Program-made: the position numbers and the translations under genes
Notes under the pieces: generated by a model
What the model saw: only the letters and a program-made list of their open reading frames with translations
Told to the model about the DNA's origin: nothing
The model's database searches: none
Assembly: GCA_023428695.1 (NCBI GenBank)
Contig: JAEYWY010000017.1
Location: 124,001 to 188,000, forward strand
Source: Bacteroidota bacterium
Lineage (GTDB): Bacteria; Bacteroidota; Bacteroidia; Cytophagales; Cyclobacteriaceae
DNA: 64,000 nucleotides
Direction of reading: 5' to 3'
Part shown: piece after piece, positions 46,369 through 58,231 of the stretch
Position numbering within the stretch: position 1 is the stretch's first letter
How the letters are laid out: each line of letters starts with the position of its first letter

Positions 46369-49300
46369 TTAGTCCTGAAGCTCACGTTCGCGGTCTCTGG
46401 TCCTTTCCGCAGCCGAAAGAAGTGATTGATACTCCTCCTTGTGCGTTACAATGATGTCACTGAACTTCCGCTGTCCGGTACCGGCAGGGATCAGGTGTCC
46501 GACGATTACGTTCTCCTTCATTCCCAGAAGGGCATCGGTCTTACCGCGGATCGCGGCCTCGCTCAATACCTTCGTTGTTTCCTGGAACGAAGCAGCCGAC
46601 AACCAGCTTTCTGTCTTAAGTGACGCTTGCGTAATACCCTGCAAGGTCGGTCTTGAAACCGCAGGCATAGCATCGCGAACCTCGACAAGCTTCTGGTCTT
46701 TACGTCTCAGGGTAGAGTTCTCGTCTCTCAACTCACGGGCAGTGATGATCTGACCCGGTTTGAAGATCGCAGACTCACCTGCGTCAACAACCACCTTCTT
46801 GTCAAGAACGGCGTCGTTGTCTTCGCGGAACTGCAACTTGTCAACGTATTCTCCCGGCAGGAAGCTCGTGTCTCCCGGATCGATAATCTCAACCTTCTGC
46901 ATCATCTGGCTTACGATAGCCTCAATGTGCTTGTCGTTGATCTTCACACCCTGCAGACGGTATACTTCCTGGATTTCGTTGACGAGGTACTCCTGCACAG
47001 CAGTCGGACCTTTGATCGAAAGAATGTCCGAGGGTGTAATCGAACCATCTGAAAGCGGCTGACCTGCCTTCACGAAGTCGTTGTCCTGAACGAGGATGTG
47101 TTTTGAAAGCGGTACCAGGTAGCGCTTCTGTACGCCGTCACGTGATTCGATAAAGATTTCACGGTTACCACGCTTGATACCACCGTATGTGACCACGCCA
47201 TCAATCTCACTGACGACAGCAGGGTTCGAAGGATTTCTCGCCTCAAACAATTCCGTTACCCTTGGCAGACCACCCGTGATATCGCGTGATTTACCCATCG
47301 TTCTCGGAATCTTGGCAAGCACAGTACCCGACTTGATTTGCTCACCTGCATCAACTGCAAGGTGGGCACCCACCGGGATGTTATAACCTTTTGTCTCGTT
47401 CTTACCCTTTACGATAACTGCAGGGTTTTTGGTTTTATCACGTGTTTCCGTGATAACTTTTTCACGGTGACCAGTCTGCTCATCAGATTCTTCCTTGAAG
47501 GTCACACCTTCAATGATAGATTCGTATTCGACAACACCGTCAAACTCAGAGAGGATTACCGCGTTGTACGGGTCCCAGAAGCAAAGCAGATCGCCTTTTT
47601 CAACCCGCTGTCCTTCCTTCACTTTCAGGAACGCACCGTAAGGTACGTGGTTCGTAATCAGCACTCGGTTCCTTTCCTTATCAACGATACGGATTTCACC
47701 GGTACGACCCATAACCACCTGGATCGGGTTGTTTTCGTTATCTGTAGTATCGATAACCCTGATTCCCTCGAATTCGAGTACACCAGGGAATTTAGCCTGA
47801 ATGTTTGCTTCGACCGCAATGTTCGAAGCAGTACCACCTACGTGAAATGTACGGAGTGTAAGCTGAGTACCGGGTTCACCGATTGACTGTGCCGCGATTA
47901 CGCCGACAGCTTCACCGGTTTGAACCATCTTGCCGGTAGCCAGGTTACGGCCATAGCACTTCGCGCAACCTCCCTGACGTGATTCACACGTAAGGAGCGA
48001 ACGAATCTCAACTTCTTCGATAGCTGTTTCCTCGATGCGTTTTGCGATTTCGTCAGTGATCTCGGTGTTCGAGGCAGCGATCAGTTCATCCGTAAGCGGA
48101 TCGAAAATATCGTGCACCGTTACGCGTCCGAGGATACGCTCAGACAACGGTTCAACGATGTCTTCGTTGTCTTTCAGAGCCGTCACTTTCAATCCACGCA
48201 ACGTTCCGCAGTCGTCCTCAGTGATTACGAGGTCGTGGGCAACGTCAACGAGACGACGAGTCAGGTATCCTGCATCGGCAGTCTTCAACGCTGTATCGGC
48301 AAGACCTTTACGCGCACCGTGAGTGGAGATAAAGTACTCCAATACGTCGAGACCTTCCTTGAAGTTGGAAAGAATCGGATTTTCGATGATCGAACCAACT
48401 GAACCGGCAAGGTTCTTCTGCGGTTTCGCCATCAGACCACGCATACCACCCAGCTGACGAATCTGCTCCCTTGATCCCCGTGCACCGGAGTGCATCATCA
48501 TGTAGATCGAGTTGAAGCCCTGCTGATCTTCTTCCAGCTGACGCATCAGCGTTGAGGTCAGCATCGTGTTTGTTCTCGTCCAGATATCGATTACCTGATT
48601 GTAACGTTCGTTATCGGTAATCAGACCCATCATATAGTTGTTCCAAACGCCTTCGACTTCTTCCTGTGCGTTGGCAACCAGTTTCTCTTTTTCAGCCGGA
48701 ACCTTCACATCGTTCAGACCCATTGACAAACCACCGCGGTATGCCATCTGGAAACCAAGTTCCTTGATGTCATCGAGGAATTTTGCTGTCTTTGATTGTC
48801 CCGCGATCTTGTAGATATCCGAAATGATTGTCTGAAGTTTCTTCTTCGTCAACAGTTCATCAACGAAACCTACTTCTTCAGGCACGTATTGGTTGAAGAT
48901 CACGCGACCGGTAACCGTATCGATCAGCTTCATGGAAACCTGACCGGTTTTCTTATCCCTCACCGGTACACGCACCTTGATGTTCGCGTGCTTGGACAAA
49001 CGTCCTTCGTTGAAGGCGATGATAACTTCCTCCGCAGAGTAGAAGAGTTTTCCCTCGCCTTTCACAGGGAACTCAGGTGTGCTCTTTCTTCCTTTGGTAA
49101 GGTAATACAGACCAAGGACCATGTCCTGTGAAGGAACTGTGATTGGGGCACCGTTCGCTGGGTTCAGGATGTTGTGCGATGAAAGCATCAGCAATGAAGC
49201 TTCAAGTATCGCTTCCTGTCCAAGGGGCACGTGAACCGCCATCTGGTCACCATCGAAGTCGGCGTTAAACGCAGTACATACCAACGGGTGAAGCTGGATA

Positions 49301-50679
49301 GCTTTTCCTTCAATCAGCTTCGGCTGGAATGCCTGTATACCAAGACGGTGAAGTGTTGGAGCGCGGTTCAGCAGAACGGGGTGTCCCTTCAATACGTTTT
49401 CGAGGATATCCCAGATCACGGCATCCTTGCGGTCAACGATCTTCTTCGCAGACTTAACCGTCTTTACAATTCCTCTTTCGATAAGCTTGCGAATGATAAA
49501 CGGTTTAAACAATTCAGCCGCCATATCCTTCGGAAGACCGCACTCATGCAGCTTCAATTCAGGACCAACCACGATCACAGAACGACCAGAGTAGTCAACA
49601 CGTTTACCAAGGAGGTTCTGACGGAAGCGTCCCTGCTTACCTTTCAGCATATCGCTGAGCGATTTCAGTGCGCGGTTTCCATCGGAACGGACTGCATTCA
49701 CCTTTCTTGAGTTGTCAAAGAGTGAATCCACGGCTTCCTGGAGCATCCGCTTTTCGTTACGGAGGATAACTTCAGGTGCCTTAATATCGATCAGTCTCTT
49801 AAGACGATTATTCCGGATGATAACCCTTCTGTAAAGGTCGTTAAGGTCAGACGTCGCAAAACGTCCGCCATCCAACGGTACCAATGGACGCAATTCCGGC
49901 GGAATAACAGGCACCATTTTAATGACCATCCACTCCGGTTTATTTTCGATCCGGGTCTTCGCATCACGGAATGCTTCGACAACTTTCAAACGCTTCAGCG
50001 CTTCCGCCTTGCGTTGTTGTGAAGTATCGGTAGCAGCCTGGTGACGCAACTCGTATGAAAGCTCGTCAAGTCTTGTGCGTGACAGGAGCATTTCAAGCGC
50101 TTCAGCACCCATCTTGGCAATGAACTTCCTCGGGTCGTTATCGTCAAGCAGCTGGTTCTCACGAGGCAGTTTATCCAGGATGTCGAGGTATTCCTCCTCA
50201 GTCAGGAAGTCGAGACGGTTTACACCATCTTCTTCTTTGATACCGGGCTGAATTACGACGTACCGTTCATAGTAAATGATCTGATCAAGTTTCTTCGTTG
50301 CGAGACCAAGCAGGTAACCGATCTTGTTTGGCAACGAACGGAAGTACCAGATGTGCGCTACAGGAACAACGAGCTCGATGTGTCCCATACGCTCACGACG
50401 TACTTTCTTTTCCGTTACTTCAACACCACAGCGATCACAGATGATACCCTTGTAACGGATTCTTTTGTATTTACCACAATGACATTCCCAATCCTTAACC
50501 GGTCCAAAAATCCGCTCGCAGAACAGACCGCCCATTTCAGGCTTGTACGTTCTGTAGTTGATTGTTTCCGGTTGAGTGACCTCACCATGCGAGCTTTCGA
50601 GGATTGACTCGGGCGAGGCCAGGCTGATGGTGATTTTGGAGAAGTCGTTGTTGATCTTTTTATTTTTTCTGAAAGACAT
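46369..50679 (-). CDS. rpoC: DNA-directed RNA polymerase beta' subunit
   Basis: The catalytic half of RNA polymerase. The 1436-residue protein has the N-terminal zinc site ([20 protein letters not shown]), the active-site Mg motif [12 protein letters not shown] near residue 475, the bridge-helix and trigger-loop region, and the second zinc site [14 protein letters not shown]. It lies 69 bases after rpoB. Confidence 0.99.
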   Translation of the reverse strand: MSFRKNKKINNDFSKITISLASPESILESSHGEVTQPETINYRTYKPEMGGLFCERIFGPVKDWECHCGKYKRIRYKGIICDRCGVEVTEKKVRRERMGHIELVVPVAHIWYFRSLPNKIGYLLGLATKKLDQIIYYERYVVIQPGIKEEDGVNRLDFLTEEEYLDILDKLPRENQLLDDNDPRKFIAKMGAEALEMLLSRTRLDELSYELRHQAATDTSQQRKAEALKRLKVVEAFRDAKTRIENKPEWMVIKMVPVIPPELRPLVPLDGGRFATSDLNDLYRRVIIRNNRLKRLIDIKAPEVILRNEKRMLQEAVDSLFDNSRKVNAVRSDGNRALKSLSDMLKGKQGRFRQNLLGKRVDYSGRSVIVVGPELKLHECGLPKDMAAELFKPFIIRKLIERGIVKTVKSAKKIVDRKDAVIWDILENVLKGHPVLLNRAPTLHRLGIQAFQPKLIEGKAIQLHPLVCTAFNADFDGDQMAVHVPLGQEAILEASLLMLSSHNILNPANGAPITVPSQDMVLGLYYLTKGRKSTPEFPVKGEGKLFYSAEEVIIAFNEGRLSKHANIKVRVPVRDKKTGQVSMKLIDTVTGRVIFNQYVPEEVGFVDELLTKKKLQTIISDIYKIAGQSKTAKFLDDIKELGFQMAYRGGLSMGLNDVKVPAEKEKLVANAQEEVEGVWNNYMMGLITDNERYNQVIDIWTRTNTMLTSTLMRQLEEDQQGFNSIYMMMHSGARGSREQIRQLGGMRGLMAKPQKNLAGSVGSIIENPILSNFKEGLDVLEYFISTHGARKGLADTALKTADAGYLTRRLVDVAHDLVITEDDCGTLRGLKVTALKDNEDIVEPLSERILGRVTVHDIFDPLTDELIAASNTEITDEIAKRIEETAIEEVEIRSLLTCESRQGGCAKCYGRNLATGKMVQTGEAVGVIAAQSIGEPGTQLTLRTFHVGGTASNIAVEANIQAKFPGVLEFEGIRVIDTTDNENNPIQVVMGRTGEIRIVDKERNRVLITNHVPYGAFLKVKEGQRVEKGDLLCFWDPYNAVILSEFDGVVEYESIIEGVTFKEESDEQTGHREKVITETRDKTKNPAVIVKGKNETKGYNIPVGAHLAVDAGEQIKSGTVLAKIPRTMGKSRDITGGLPRVTELFEARNPSNPAVVSEIDGVVTYGGIKRGNREIFIESRDGVQKRYLVPLSKHILVQDNDFVKAGQPLSDGSITPSDILSIKGPTAVQEYLVNEIQEVYRLQGVKINDKHIEAIVSQMMQKVEIIDPGDTSFLPGEYVDKLQFREDNDAVLDKKVVVDAGESAIFKPGQIITARELRDENSTLRRKDQKLVEVRDAMPAVSRPTLQGITQASLKTESWLSAASFQETTKVLSEAAIRGKTDALLGMKENVIVGHLIPAGTGQRKFSDIIVTHKEEYQSLLSAAERTRDRERELQD

Positions 50680-50748
50680 AAATCAAGTTTTCAGTTTCCA
50701 ATGTTCAAGTTTCAGGTATAAGGAGAGCAATACCCTCCTTACGGAATA
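50680..50748 (-). repeat. Short degenerate repeats in the rpoB-rpoC spacer
   Basis: The 69-base spacer has TCAAGTTTTCAG and TTCAAGTTTCAG as two nearly matching blocks, and a small hairpin AAGGAG/CTCCTT (GGAGAGCAATACCCTCC core) at about 50719-50741. The same TTCAA/TTTCA vocabulary occurs in the rplL-rpoB and tuf-tRNA spacers. Its role is unknown. Confidence 0.45.
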
Positions 50749-53700
50749 TTATTCCATGGTGATCTCCAGTGCAAGACCGCGAAGTTCGTGAACCAATACG
50801 TTGAATGATTCAGGAATATTCGGCTTGCGCATGTTTTCACCCTTAACGATCGCTTCGTAAGCTTTCGCACGACCAATCACGTCATCCGACTTGATAGTAA
50901 GGATTTCCTGCAGGATATGGGACGCACCGAATGCTTCGATTGCCCAAACCTCCATTTCTCCGAAGCGCTGTCCACCGAACTGCGCCTTACCACCAAGCGG
51001 TTGCTGGGTGATGAGTGAGTAAGGCCCGATAGAACGCGCGTGCATCTTGTCGTCAACAAGGTGTCCGAGTTTCAGCATGTATGCTACCCCAACCGTTACA
51101 GGTTGATCGAACTTCTCACCGGTAAGTCCATCGAAAAGGTAAGAACGTCCGTATTCAGGAAGACCCGCGTCATTGAGTTCAGTCTGCACCTGCTCAAGTG
51201 TAGCTCCGTCGAAGATCGGCGTCGCATACTTCTTACCAAGCTTCAGACCGGCCCATGCCAGTACGGTCTCGTAAATCTGACCAAGGTTCATACGCGACGG
51301 TACACCAAGCGGATTCAAACAGATGTCCACCGGAGTTCCATCCTCAAGGAAAGGCATATCTTCTTCGCGAACAATCCTTGCAACAACACCCTTGTTACCG
51401 TGGCGACCCGCCATCTTATCACCTACCTTAAGCTTGCGCTTCTTGGCGATGTAAACTTTTGCGAGCTGAACAATTCCTGTCGGTAGTTCATCACCAACCT
51501 CGAGTGTAAAACGCTCACGCTTGAACTCCCCGGCGTAGGTGTTTCTCTTCAGGAGATAGTTCTTCACCAACTGAGCGATCAGATCGTTTGTATGATCATC
51601 GCTTGTCCAGTTTTCGAGACTCACGTCCGCGATGAGGTTTACCTCCTCGGGCACGTTGTAGTTACTTTCGTCCCGGTAGATGTTCTTGTCTGGAAACAGG
51701 TTATTTTCAATTACCTTCTGCGTGAACTTCACGCCCTTGCCCACGAGTTCATCACCAAACTTGTGCTTCACGCCAGAACTGGTCTTGCCGTTGAGCAGTT
51801 CGGTAAGTTTGCCGATCATTTCAGCGCGCAGGTCGTTGAGTTGCTTGCTGTATTTGTTCTTCAGTGCATCCAGTTCCTTCTTCGACTTGGATCTCACATC
51901 CTTGTCGCGCTTAGGTCTGGAGAACAGTTTCGTATCGATTACAACACCCTTCAGTGATGGCGGCGCCTTAAGCGAAGCATCCTTCACATCGCCGGCCTTG
52001 TCACCGAAGATGGCACGCAACAGTTTCTCTTCAGGTGTAGGATCGGTTTCTCCCTTAGGAGTGATCTTACCGATGAGAATATCACCTTCGCGAACTTCGG
52101 CACCAACACGGATGATACCATTTTCATCGAGGTGCTTAACAGCTTCTTCGCTTACGTTCGGAATTTCAGAAGTAAGTTCTTCTTCACCGCGTTTTGTATC
52201 ACGAACCTCGAGTTCGAATTCCTCGATGTGGATCGAGGTATAAATATCGTCGCGGACAACGCGCTCAGAAATTACGATCGCATCCTCAAAGTTGTATCCC
52301 TGCCATGGCATGTACGCCACCAACAGGTTCCGCCCGAGAGCAAGTTCACCCTGCGCCGTGGCATAGCCCTGGCACAACGGCTGACCTTTGACAACTTTAT
52401 CGCCTTTTTTCACAAGCGGCGTAAGGTTGATACAGGTATCCTGGTTCGTCCTTCTGAACTTGATCAGATGATATGCTCTATATTCATCGTCGAAGCTTAC
52501 CAGCTGCTGTTCTGCAGAAACCTCGTACTTGATAACAATTTTCTTCGCATCGACGAAGTCAGCGACACCGTTACCTTCTGCGAGAATGAGTGCACGTGAA
52601 TCAAGTGCAACGCGGCCTTCAAGACCGGTTCCAACGATAGGTGCCTCAGGGCGCATCAGCGGTACCGCCTGACGTTGCATGTTCGATCCCATCAACGCAC
52701 GGTTCGCATCGTCGTGCTCGAGGAATGGAATCAACGACGCAGCCACCGAAACGATTTGGTTCGGCGCAACGTCCATGTATTTGAGATCCTTCGGTTCAAC
52801 AACCGGGAAGTCACCTTCAAAACGTGCCTTCAGTTTTTCAACCTGGAACTCGCCATTGCCTGCGATCGGAACCTTCGCTTGTGCGATATAGTTTGTATCC
52901 TCTTCTTCTGCAGTCAGGAATACTACCGGATCTTTCACCTTAACCTTGCCGCCTTCAACTTTGCGGTAAGGCGTTTCGATGAAGCCCATTTTGTTCACTT
53001 TTGCATGCACGCACAGTGATGAAATCAGACCGATATTCGGACCTTCCGGAGTTTCAATTGTACATAGACGACCGTAGTGGGTGTAGTGAACGTCACGAAC
53101 CTCGAAGCCTGCGCGTTCACGTGAAAGACCGCCTGGTCCGAGTGCCGACATACGGCGCTTGTGCGTGATTTCCGCGAGCGGGTTCGTCTGATCCATGAAC
53201 TGCGACAGCTGGTTCGTACCGAAGAACGAATTGATCACAGAAGACAACGTACGCGCGTTGATAAGGTCAACGGGTTTGAAGTCTTCATTATCGCGAACGT
53301 TCATTCTTTCCTTGATGGTCCTTGCCATACGCGCGAGACCAACACCAAATTGTGAGTAAAGCTGTTCACCAACAGTTCTCACACGACGGTTGCTCAGGTG
53401 GTCAATGTCGTCGATGAGAGCCTTGGAGTTGATCAGACCAATGAGGTACTTAACAATGAGGATGATGTCTTCCTTCGTGAGTACGCGCTGGTCAGAGCTG
53501 ATATCAAGACCAAGTTTCTTGTTGATACGGTAACGTCCTACCTCACCAAGATCGTAGCGTTTTTCACTGAAGAAGAGACTTTGGATAATATCGCGCGCAG
53601 TTTGTTCATCCGGCGCTTCCGTGTTTCTCAACTGACGATAGATATACTCGACAGCCTCTTTTTCAGAGTTCGACGTATCTTTTGCCAGTGTATTGAATAT

Positions 53701-54621
53701 GATGTTGTAATCAGAGATGTTGATGTCATCGCGGTGGAGGATGATTGACTTCACACCGGACTCAAGGATTACTTCAACATCTTCTGCTTCGATCGTGTGG
53801 TCGCGTTCAAGCAACACTTCGTTACGATCGATGGATACCACTTCACCGGTATCTTCATCAACGAAGTCTTCTGTCCAGGTTTTGAGAACCCTTGCAGCAA
53901 GTTTACGACCTACGATTTTCTTGAGTGTATTCTTGTTCGCCTCTACTTCTTCAGAAAGACCGAAGAGATCAAGAATATCCTTATCTGAACCGTATCCAAT
54001 AGCGCGGAGCAGCGTGGTTACGGGGAATTTCTTCTTGCGGTCGATGTATGCGTACATGACGGCATTGACATCGGTGGCAAATTCAATCCATGAACCTTTG
54101 AATGGAATGATCCGTGCCGAATAGAGTTTGGTACCGTTAGTGTGTTTGCTCATGGCAAAGAACACGCCTGGCGACCGGTGCAGCTGGGAAACGATTACGC
54201 GTTCAGCGCCATTGATCACGAATGATCCCTTTTCGGTCATATACGGGATATTACCGAGGAACACTTCCTGTTCAATGGTTTCGAAATCTTCGTTGTCCTC
54301 GTCGTTACAGGTCAATCTCAACTTTGCCTTTAACGGCACGGAAAAAGTCAATCCGCGGTCGATGCATTCATCGACGGAGTATTTCGGAGGATCGATTGTG
54401 TAATCGACAAACTCGAGCACGAAATTCTCGCGGGAGTCGCTGATCGGAAAGTTCTCCGCGAAAACCTTGTAAAGACCTTCGTTTTGTCTTTTCTCAGCCG
54501 GCGTTTCGATTTGCAGGAAATCTTTGAAGGACTGGAGTTGTAAGTCCAGAAAATCTGGATAGTCAATCACTCTCTCAATTGAAGAGAAGTCGATTCTTCC
54601 GTTTATGTTCTTCTTTGTCAA
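50749..54621 (-). CDS. rpoB: DNA-directed RNA polymerase beta subunit
   Basis: The other large catalytic subunit of RNA polymerase. The 1290-residue protein has the rifampicin-pocket region [20 protein letters not shown], followed by [20 protein letters not shown], with wild-type residues at the usual resistance positions. Other motifs include [15 protein letters not shown] and the C-terminal [24 protein letters not shown] stretch. It is separated from rplL by a 239-base structured spacer. Confidence 0.99.
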   Translation of the reverse strand: MTKKNINGRIDFSSIERVIDYPDFLDLQLQSFKDFLQIETPAEKRQNEGLYKVFAENFPISDSRENFVLEFVDYTIDPPKYSVDECIDRGLTFSVPLKAKLRLTCNDEDNEDFETIEQEVFLGNIPYMTEKGSFVINGAERVIVSQLHRSPGVFFAMSKHTNGTKLYSARIIPFKGSWIEFATDVNAVMYAYIDRKKKFPVTTLLRAIGYGSDKDILDLFGLSEEVEANKNTLKKIVGRKLAARVLKTWTEDFVDEDTGEVVSIDRNEVLLERDHTIEAEDVEVILESGVKSIILHRDDINISDYNIIFNTLAKDTSNSEKEAVEYIYRQLRNTEAPDEQTARDIIQSLFFSEKRYDLGEVGRYRINKKLGLDISSDQRVLTKEDIILIVKYLIGLINSKALIDDIDHLSNRRVRTVGEQLYSQFGVGLARMARTIKERMNVRDNEDFKPVDLINARTLSSVINSFFGTNQLSQFMDQTNPLAEITHKRRMSALGPGGLSRERAGFEVRDVHYTHYGRLCTIETPEGPNIGLISSLCVHAKVNKMGFIETPYRKVEGGKVKVKDPVVFLTAEEEDTNYIAQAKVPIAGNGEFQVEKLKARFEGDFPVVEPKDLKYMDVAPNQIVSVAASLIPFLEHDDANRALMGSNMQRQAVPLMRPEAPIVGTGLEGRVALDSRALILAEGNGVADFVDAKKIVIKYEVSAEQQLVSFDDEYRAYHLIKFRRTNQDTCINLTPLVKKGDKVVKGQPLCQGYATAQGELALGRNLLVAYMPWQGYNFEDAIVISERVVRDDIYTSIHIEEFELEVRDTKRGEEELTSEIPNVSEEAVKHLDENGIIRVGAEVREGDILIGKITPKGETDPTPEEKLLRAIFGDKAGDVKDASLKAPPSLKGVVIDTKLFSRPKRDKDVRSKSKKELDALKNKYSKQLNDLRAEMIGKLTELLNGKTSSGVKHKFGDELVGKGVKFTQKVIENNLFPDKNIYRDESNYNVPEEVNLIADVSLENWTSDDHTNDLIAQLVKNYLLKRNTYAGEFKRERFTLEVGDELPTGIVQLAKVYIAKKRKLKVGDKMAGRHGNKGVVARIVREEDMPFLEDGTPVDICLNPLGVPSRMNLGQIYETVLAWAGLKLGKKYATPIFDGATLEQVQTELNDAGLPEYGRSYLFDGLTGEKFDQPVTVGVAYMLKLGHLVDDKMHARSIGPYSLITQQPLGGKAQFGGQRFGEMEVWAIEAFGASHILQEILTIKSDDVIGRAKAYEAIVKGENMRKPNIPESFNVLVHELRGLALEITME

Positions 54622-54860
54622 GGTTGTTTAACGTTTAAGTTCTGGATCCTGGACGGCGAAATCAATTTCAGATTCCGTTGTTTCAAACTTCGGGTAAACT
54701 TTGCTGCTGGTTGAACGAAGTCGGAACACAAAATTTGAAATTCGTTATTTTGGGTATAAATGGGAATAGACCCCGTCCATCCCACAACCCTGATTTTCAG
54801 GGTCGGGAAAGACAACGGGGTCTAAGCGAAGCTGTAAGACGATACCCTTCGTCTTCAGAA
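54622..54860 (-). promoter_or_regulatory. Structured rplL-rpoB spacer, candidate attenuator or processing site
   Basis: A hairpin directly after the rplL stop (AAGACGA/TCGTCTT, 54836-54855) is followed by a long stem. Outer arms are AGACCCCGT (54768-54776) and ACGGGGTCT (54815-54823), and inner arms are ACCCTGA (54787-54793) and TCAGGGT (54797-54803). In E. coli the same spacer holds an attenuator and an RNase III site. The position and shape fit, but no T-run follows, so processing or partial termination is inferred. Confidence 0.6.
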
Positions 54861-55244
54861 TTACTTCAACTCGACTTCAGCGCCAGCCTCAATGAGTTGC
54901 TTCTTGAGGTTTTCAGCTTCATCCTTAGGAAGACCTTCCTTGATGGTTTTAGGTGCACCGTCCACCATGTCTTTAGCTTCTTTCAGGCCAAGACCGGTAA
55001 GTTCTTTCACCAGTTTAACGATCTGAAGTTTATTTGCTCCGGGAGCTTTCAATACCACATCGAAGTTAGTTTTCTCAGCGGCAGCTGCGCCACCACCGGC
55101 AGCACCAGCAGCAGGACCAGCAGCAACAACTGCAGCAGCAGCGGGCTCGATGCCGTAGGTTTCCTTCAGGTAAGAAGCGAGTTCTGTTACTTCTTTAACA
55201 GTGAGTTCAACAAGTTGATCACCAAGTGCTTTGATATCAGCCAT
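54861..55244 (-). CDS. rplL: 50S ribosomal protein L7/L12
   Basis: The stalk protein that recruits translation GTPases. The 127 residues have the N-terminal dimerisation helices, an Ala/Gly/Pro-rich hinge at about 33-55, and the C-terminal domain ([35 protein letters not shown]). It lies 36 bases after rplJ. Confidence 0.98.
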   Translation of the reverse strand: MADIKALGDQLVELTVKEVTELASYLKETYGIEPAAAAVVAAGPAAGAAGGGAAAAEKTNFDVVLKAPGANKLQIVKLVKELTGLGLKEAKDMVDGAPKTIKEGLPKDEAENLKKQLIEAGAEVELK

Positions 55245-55280
55245 TTTCGTAAAGTTTAATAAGTTCTTTTTGTTTAATAA

Positions 55281-55814
55281 TTACTTAGATCCGCGTTCCT
55301 CAAGTGCCTTAACCAGGCCCGCAACGGTGTTCTTACTGCTCGTAAGAGCTGAAATAACATTCTTCACAGGTGATTGCAGCAATGCGATAACGTCGCCGAT
55401 GAGCTCGTTCTTAGACTTCAGCTCACTCAGCATATTAAGATTCTCATCCCCTATAAAGAGGTCTGAGTCGATCGAAGCCGCCTTCAGAACGGGCTTACCT
55501 TCAAGCTTCAGACGAAATTCTCTGATGATCTTCGCAGGCAGGTTTCCTGTTTCTTTCGAAAACATTACTCCTGAAAAACCATTAAGCGTCTCAAACAAGG
55601 GAGAATAATCCGTGCCTTCCTGCTTCTCAAGCGCTTTCCTTATAAGCGTGTTTTTGTACACCTTATACTCGATACCGCTCTTGAAGCACAGCCTTCTGAA
55701 ATTGTTTACCTGTGCTACGGTGAAACCGCTCGCATCGGTAATGTAGAAGTGTGCATGATTGGCAAACTTCTCTGAAAGCTCTTCAATGATCTGTGCTTTT
55801 TCTTCTCTGGTCAT
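55281..55814 (-). CDS. rplJ: 50S ribosomal protein L10
   Basis: Anchors the L12 stalk to 23S rRNA. The 177 residues include FYITDASGFTVAQVNNFRRL, EYKVYKNTLIRKALE and the C-terminal helix that binds L12 (ALTSSKNTVAGLVKALEERG). It lies 12 bases after rplA. Confidence 0.97.
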   Translation of the reverse strand: MTREEKAQIIEELSEKFANHAHFYITDASGFTVAQVNNFRRLCFKSGIEYKVYKNTLIRKALEKQEGTDYSPLFETLNGFSGVMFSKETGNLPAKIIREFRLKLEGKPVLKAASIDSDLFIGDENLNMLSELKSKNELIGDVIALLQSPVKNVISALTSSKNTVAGLVKALEERGSK

Positions 55815-55826
55815 GTGTTTCTTTTC

Positions 55827-56525
55827 TTAAATGCCAGCAATCGAGTTCGTGTCAATAGAAATCCCAGGGCTCATCGTGGTGGAAATCGTAATGCTCCTGA
55901 AGTACGTTCCCTTCGCTGAGGACGGTTTTAGCTTTGACACCACATGGATCATTTCTGTAGCATTGTCACGGATTTTGTCCGCGGGGAAGGAAGCTTTTCC
56001 AATGCCGACATGGATGATACCTTGTTTATCAATTTTGAAGTCGATTTTACCCGCTTTTACTTCTTTCACGGCTTTACCAACTTCGAGCGTAACAGTTCCT
56101 GATTTAGGATTCGGCATTAGTCCGCGAGGCCCGAGTACTTTACCGAGCTTACCAACTTTTGCCATTACAGTCGGAGTACAGATGATTACATCGATATCTG
56201 TCCATCCGCCTTCGATTTTCTGGATATAATCATCCAGACCTACGTGATCGGCACCAGCGTCTTTTGCTTCCTGAACTTTGTCAGGCGTACAAAGAACCAG
56301 TACGCGAACAGTCTTACCAATACCATGAGGTAGTGATACCACTCCCCGGACCATCTGATCAGATTTCTTGGGATCAACTCCCAGTCTGATGTCAAGGTCA
56401 ACAGACGCATCAAACTTGGTGAAGGAAATATCCTTCAGCATCTTGGTTGCGTCTTCGAGTGAATACTCCTTGTCGAGATTGAACTTCGCAAGGACTGCTT
56501 TTCTGTTTTTAGAAATCTTCGCCAT
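55827..56525 (-). CDS. rplA: 50S ribosomal protein L1
   Basis: Forms the L1 stalk that moves deacylated tRNA, and represses its operon in many bacteria. The 232 residues have [36 protein letters not shown] and [20 protein letters not shown]. It lies eight bases after rplK. Confidence 0.98.
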   Translation of the reverse strand: MAKISKNRKAVLAKFNLDKEYSLEDATKMLKDISFTKFDASVDLDIRLGVDPKKSDQMVRGVVSLPHGIGKTVRVLVLCTPDKVQEAKDAGADHVGLDDYIQKIEGGWTDIDVIICTPTVMAKVGKLGKVLGPRGLMPNPKSGTVTLEVGKAVKEVKAGKIDFKIDKQGIIHVGIGKASFPADKIRDNATEMIHVVSKLKPSSAKGTYFRSITISTTMSPGISIDTNSIAGI

Positions 56526-56533
56526 CGCTGTTC

Positions 56534-56977
56534 TTATTTTTCCCAGGGGGGAGTTCCTGATACTGTGATACCCATGCTTCTTGCAGTTCCGGCAACCATT
56601 TTCATAGCTGACTCAACACGGAAAGCGTTGAGGTCCGGCATTTTTGTTTCTGCAATTGTCTTTACCTGATCCCAGGTGATCGAACCAACTTTCTGACGGT
56701 TCGGCTCCGGAGATCCTTTTTGTTTCTTTGCTGCATCTAAAATCAGCACGGCTGCGGGCGGGGTCTTGATGACAAAGTCAAATGACTTGTCGTTGTAGAT
56801 GCTGATGAGCACCGGCAATACCTGGCCCGGCTTGTCCTGCGTACGTGCATTGAATTGCTTGCAAAAGTCCATGATGTTAAGACCTTTGGAACCCAATGCC
56901 GGTCCGATCGGAGGTGCCGGATTAGCCTGACCACCCTTTACCTGTAATTTCAGATAACCAATAATTTGCTTTGCCAT
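56534..56977 (-). CDS. rplK: 50S ribosomal protein L11
   Basis: Part of the GTPase-associated centre and a target of RelA-type signalling. The 147 residues begin [20 protein letters not shown] and contain [19 protein letters not shown] and [19 protein letters not shown] text with the C-terminal [12 protein letters not shown]. It is seven bases after nusG. Confidence 0.98.
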   Translation of the reverse strand: MAKQIIGYLKLQVKGGQANPAPPIGPALGSKGLNIMDFCKQFNARTQDKPGQVLPVLISIYNDKSFDFVIKTPPAAVLILDAAKKQKGSPEPNRQKVGSITWDQVKTIAETKMPDLNAFRVESAMKMVAGTARSMGITVSGTPPWEK

Positions 56978-56984
56978 TGTTATC

Positions 56985-57542
56985 TTAATCTAGCTTTTCA
57001 ACCTGCATGTAACTTAATTCAACCGGCGTGTTCCGGCCGAAAATTTTCACCATAACGTTGAGCTTCTTCTTGTCTTCAAAAATCTCCTCAACTGTTCCGG
57101 TAAATCCGCTGAATGGTCCATCCATTACTTTCACAGACTCACCTTTGATAAATGGTGTCTCGAGTTTCTCCTCGAGTTCGTCAATCTCATCAACTTTACC
57201 GAGAATCCTGTTTACCTCTGATTGACGAAGAGGTACGGGATCCTTGGAAGCCCCGGTGCCGTTGTTTCCGAGAAAGCCGATTACGCCGGGAATACTATTC
57301 ACGGCATGATAGGCTTCTCCGTGCGAGAGATCCGCAGAAATAAGAACGTAACCCGGAAAGAAGTTGCGCTCACGAACACGCTTCTTGCCGTTTCTCATTT
57401 CATATACTTTTTCAGAGGGAATCAAAACCTGCGGAATGAATTCAGCCAGCTTTGAGCGCTCGATCTCAGTTTCCAGATAAGATTTCACCTTCTTTTCCTG
57501 GCCACTGACGACCCTGAGAACATACCATTTCAGCTCGCCCAT
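56985..57542 (-). CDS. nusG: Transcription termination/antitermination factor NusG
   Basis: Links RNA polymerase to Rho or the ribosome. The 185 residues have an NGN domain ([40 protein letters not shown]) and a KOW domain ([20 protein letters not shown]). It lies 11 bases after secE. Confidence 0.97.
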   Translation of the reverse strand: MGELKWYVLRVVSGQEKKVKSYLETEIERSKLAEFIPQVLIPSEKVYEMRNGKKRVRERNFFPGYVLISADLSHGEAYHAVNSIPGVIGFLGNNGTGASKDPVPLRQSEVNRILGKVDEIDELEEKLETPFIKGESVKVMDGPFSGFTGTVEEIFEDKKKLNVMVKIFGRNTPVELSYMQVEKLD

Positions 57543-57553
57543 ACCCTCTTATT

Positions 57554-57748
57554 TTAAAATACTTCTTTGTAGAACCATTGAACCCCGGTCTTGAAGACCC
57601 AGTCGATTCCACCAATCACCAATGCAAAAATGGCTGATGCCACAAGCACCAGAATGGCACTTGACTGCAACTCACTGTACTTCGACCAGGAAACTTTGTT
57701 CTTGATCTCGTCCCAGGACTCAGTGAAATAGGATTTTAATTTTTCCAT
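57554..57748 (-). CDS. secE: Protein translocase subunit SecE
   Basis: A small clamp subunit of the Sec channel. The 64 residues have an amphipathic N-terminal helix and one membrane segment at about 32-52 (ILVLVASAIFALVIGGIDWV). It sits between tRNA-Trp and nusG, the conserved order. Confidence 0.95.
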   Translation of the reverse strand: MEKLKSYFTESWDEIKNKVSWSKYSELQSSAILVLVASAIFALVIGGIDWVFKTGVQWFYKEVF

Positions 57749-57821
57749 TAGTTTATCTTGAAAAGCCCTCTAATTCGCATCCCGCCGTTCTCCGGCCACG
57801 GATATGGCCTTTTAGCCTTTG

Positions 57822-57894
57822 CACGGGTGGAGAGACTCGAACTCCCAGCCAACGGTTTTGGAGACCGCTACTCTACCAATTGAGCTACACCCGT
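57822..57894 (-). tRNA. tRNA-Trp (CCA)
   Basis: A 73-base cloverleaf: acceptor stem ACGGGTG/CACCCGT, D-arm TAGCTCAATTGGTAGAG, anticodon loop CTCCAAA with CCA at 57861-57859, T-arm GAGTTCGAGTCTC, and G as discriminator base, normal for tRNA-Trp. The 3' CCA is not encoded. It lies ahead of secE in the same transcript. Confidence 0.97.
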
Positions 57895-58168
57895 ATTATT
57901 GTCGTCGGATCCAATGCCCCTCAGCCCACGGCCGTTCCCTCTGAGCACCAAGGTCTTGTCTCGTCCAAAACAGCAACTCTTCCCGAATCCCAACCCCACT
58001 TTTCAACCCGGCACGGCCCCGTCTTAACTTTTTGCTTCCGGGAAAACCCGCTAAACCCCTTTAAAACACGCAAATACCCCTCAAAGCCCAAAAGGACTGC
58101 AAAGGTAGAATAATGCAACCTAAAGTAAAAGGGCGCTAACCATTTTTTTAAGGAAGCCAGTAACCCCG
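57895..58168. other. Intergenic region between tRNA-Trp and tuf terminator
   Basis: Holds the tRNA-Trp promoter at 58100-58130 and otherwise a C-rich sequence without convincing genes or repeats. Short frames on both strands here lack any recognisable protein feature. Confidence 0.6.
58100..58130 (-). promoter_or_regulatory. Predicted promoter for tRNA-Trp-secE-nusG-rpl
   Basis: TACCTTTG (58107-58100) with the discriminator CAGTCCTTTTGGG, as at the rpsL and rplC promoters. The 19-base spacer leads to TTTT instead of TTTG, so the -33 box is poor. Confidence 0.6.
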
Positions 58169-58210
58169 AAAAAAAAAAGCAGAAAGCCTGCCTGGGCCTG
58201 CTTTCTGCTT
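58169..58210 (-). terminator. Intrinsic terminator after tuf
   Basis: Arms AAGCAGAAAG (58177-58186) and CTTTCTGCTT (58201-58210) with a 14-base loop that can extend the stem. On the minus strand the stem is followed by a run of eight or more T, 21 bases after the tuf stop. Confidence 0.9.
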
Positions 58211-58231
58211 CTATTTTTCAGTGTTTACCTT

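Noticed and set aside
57749..57821. GGCCA/TGGCC hairpin as a terminator after tRNA-Trp
   Set aside because: The T-rich side is on the plus strand only; on the transcribed minus strand there is no T-run, and secE follows in the same transcript.
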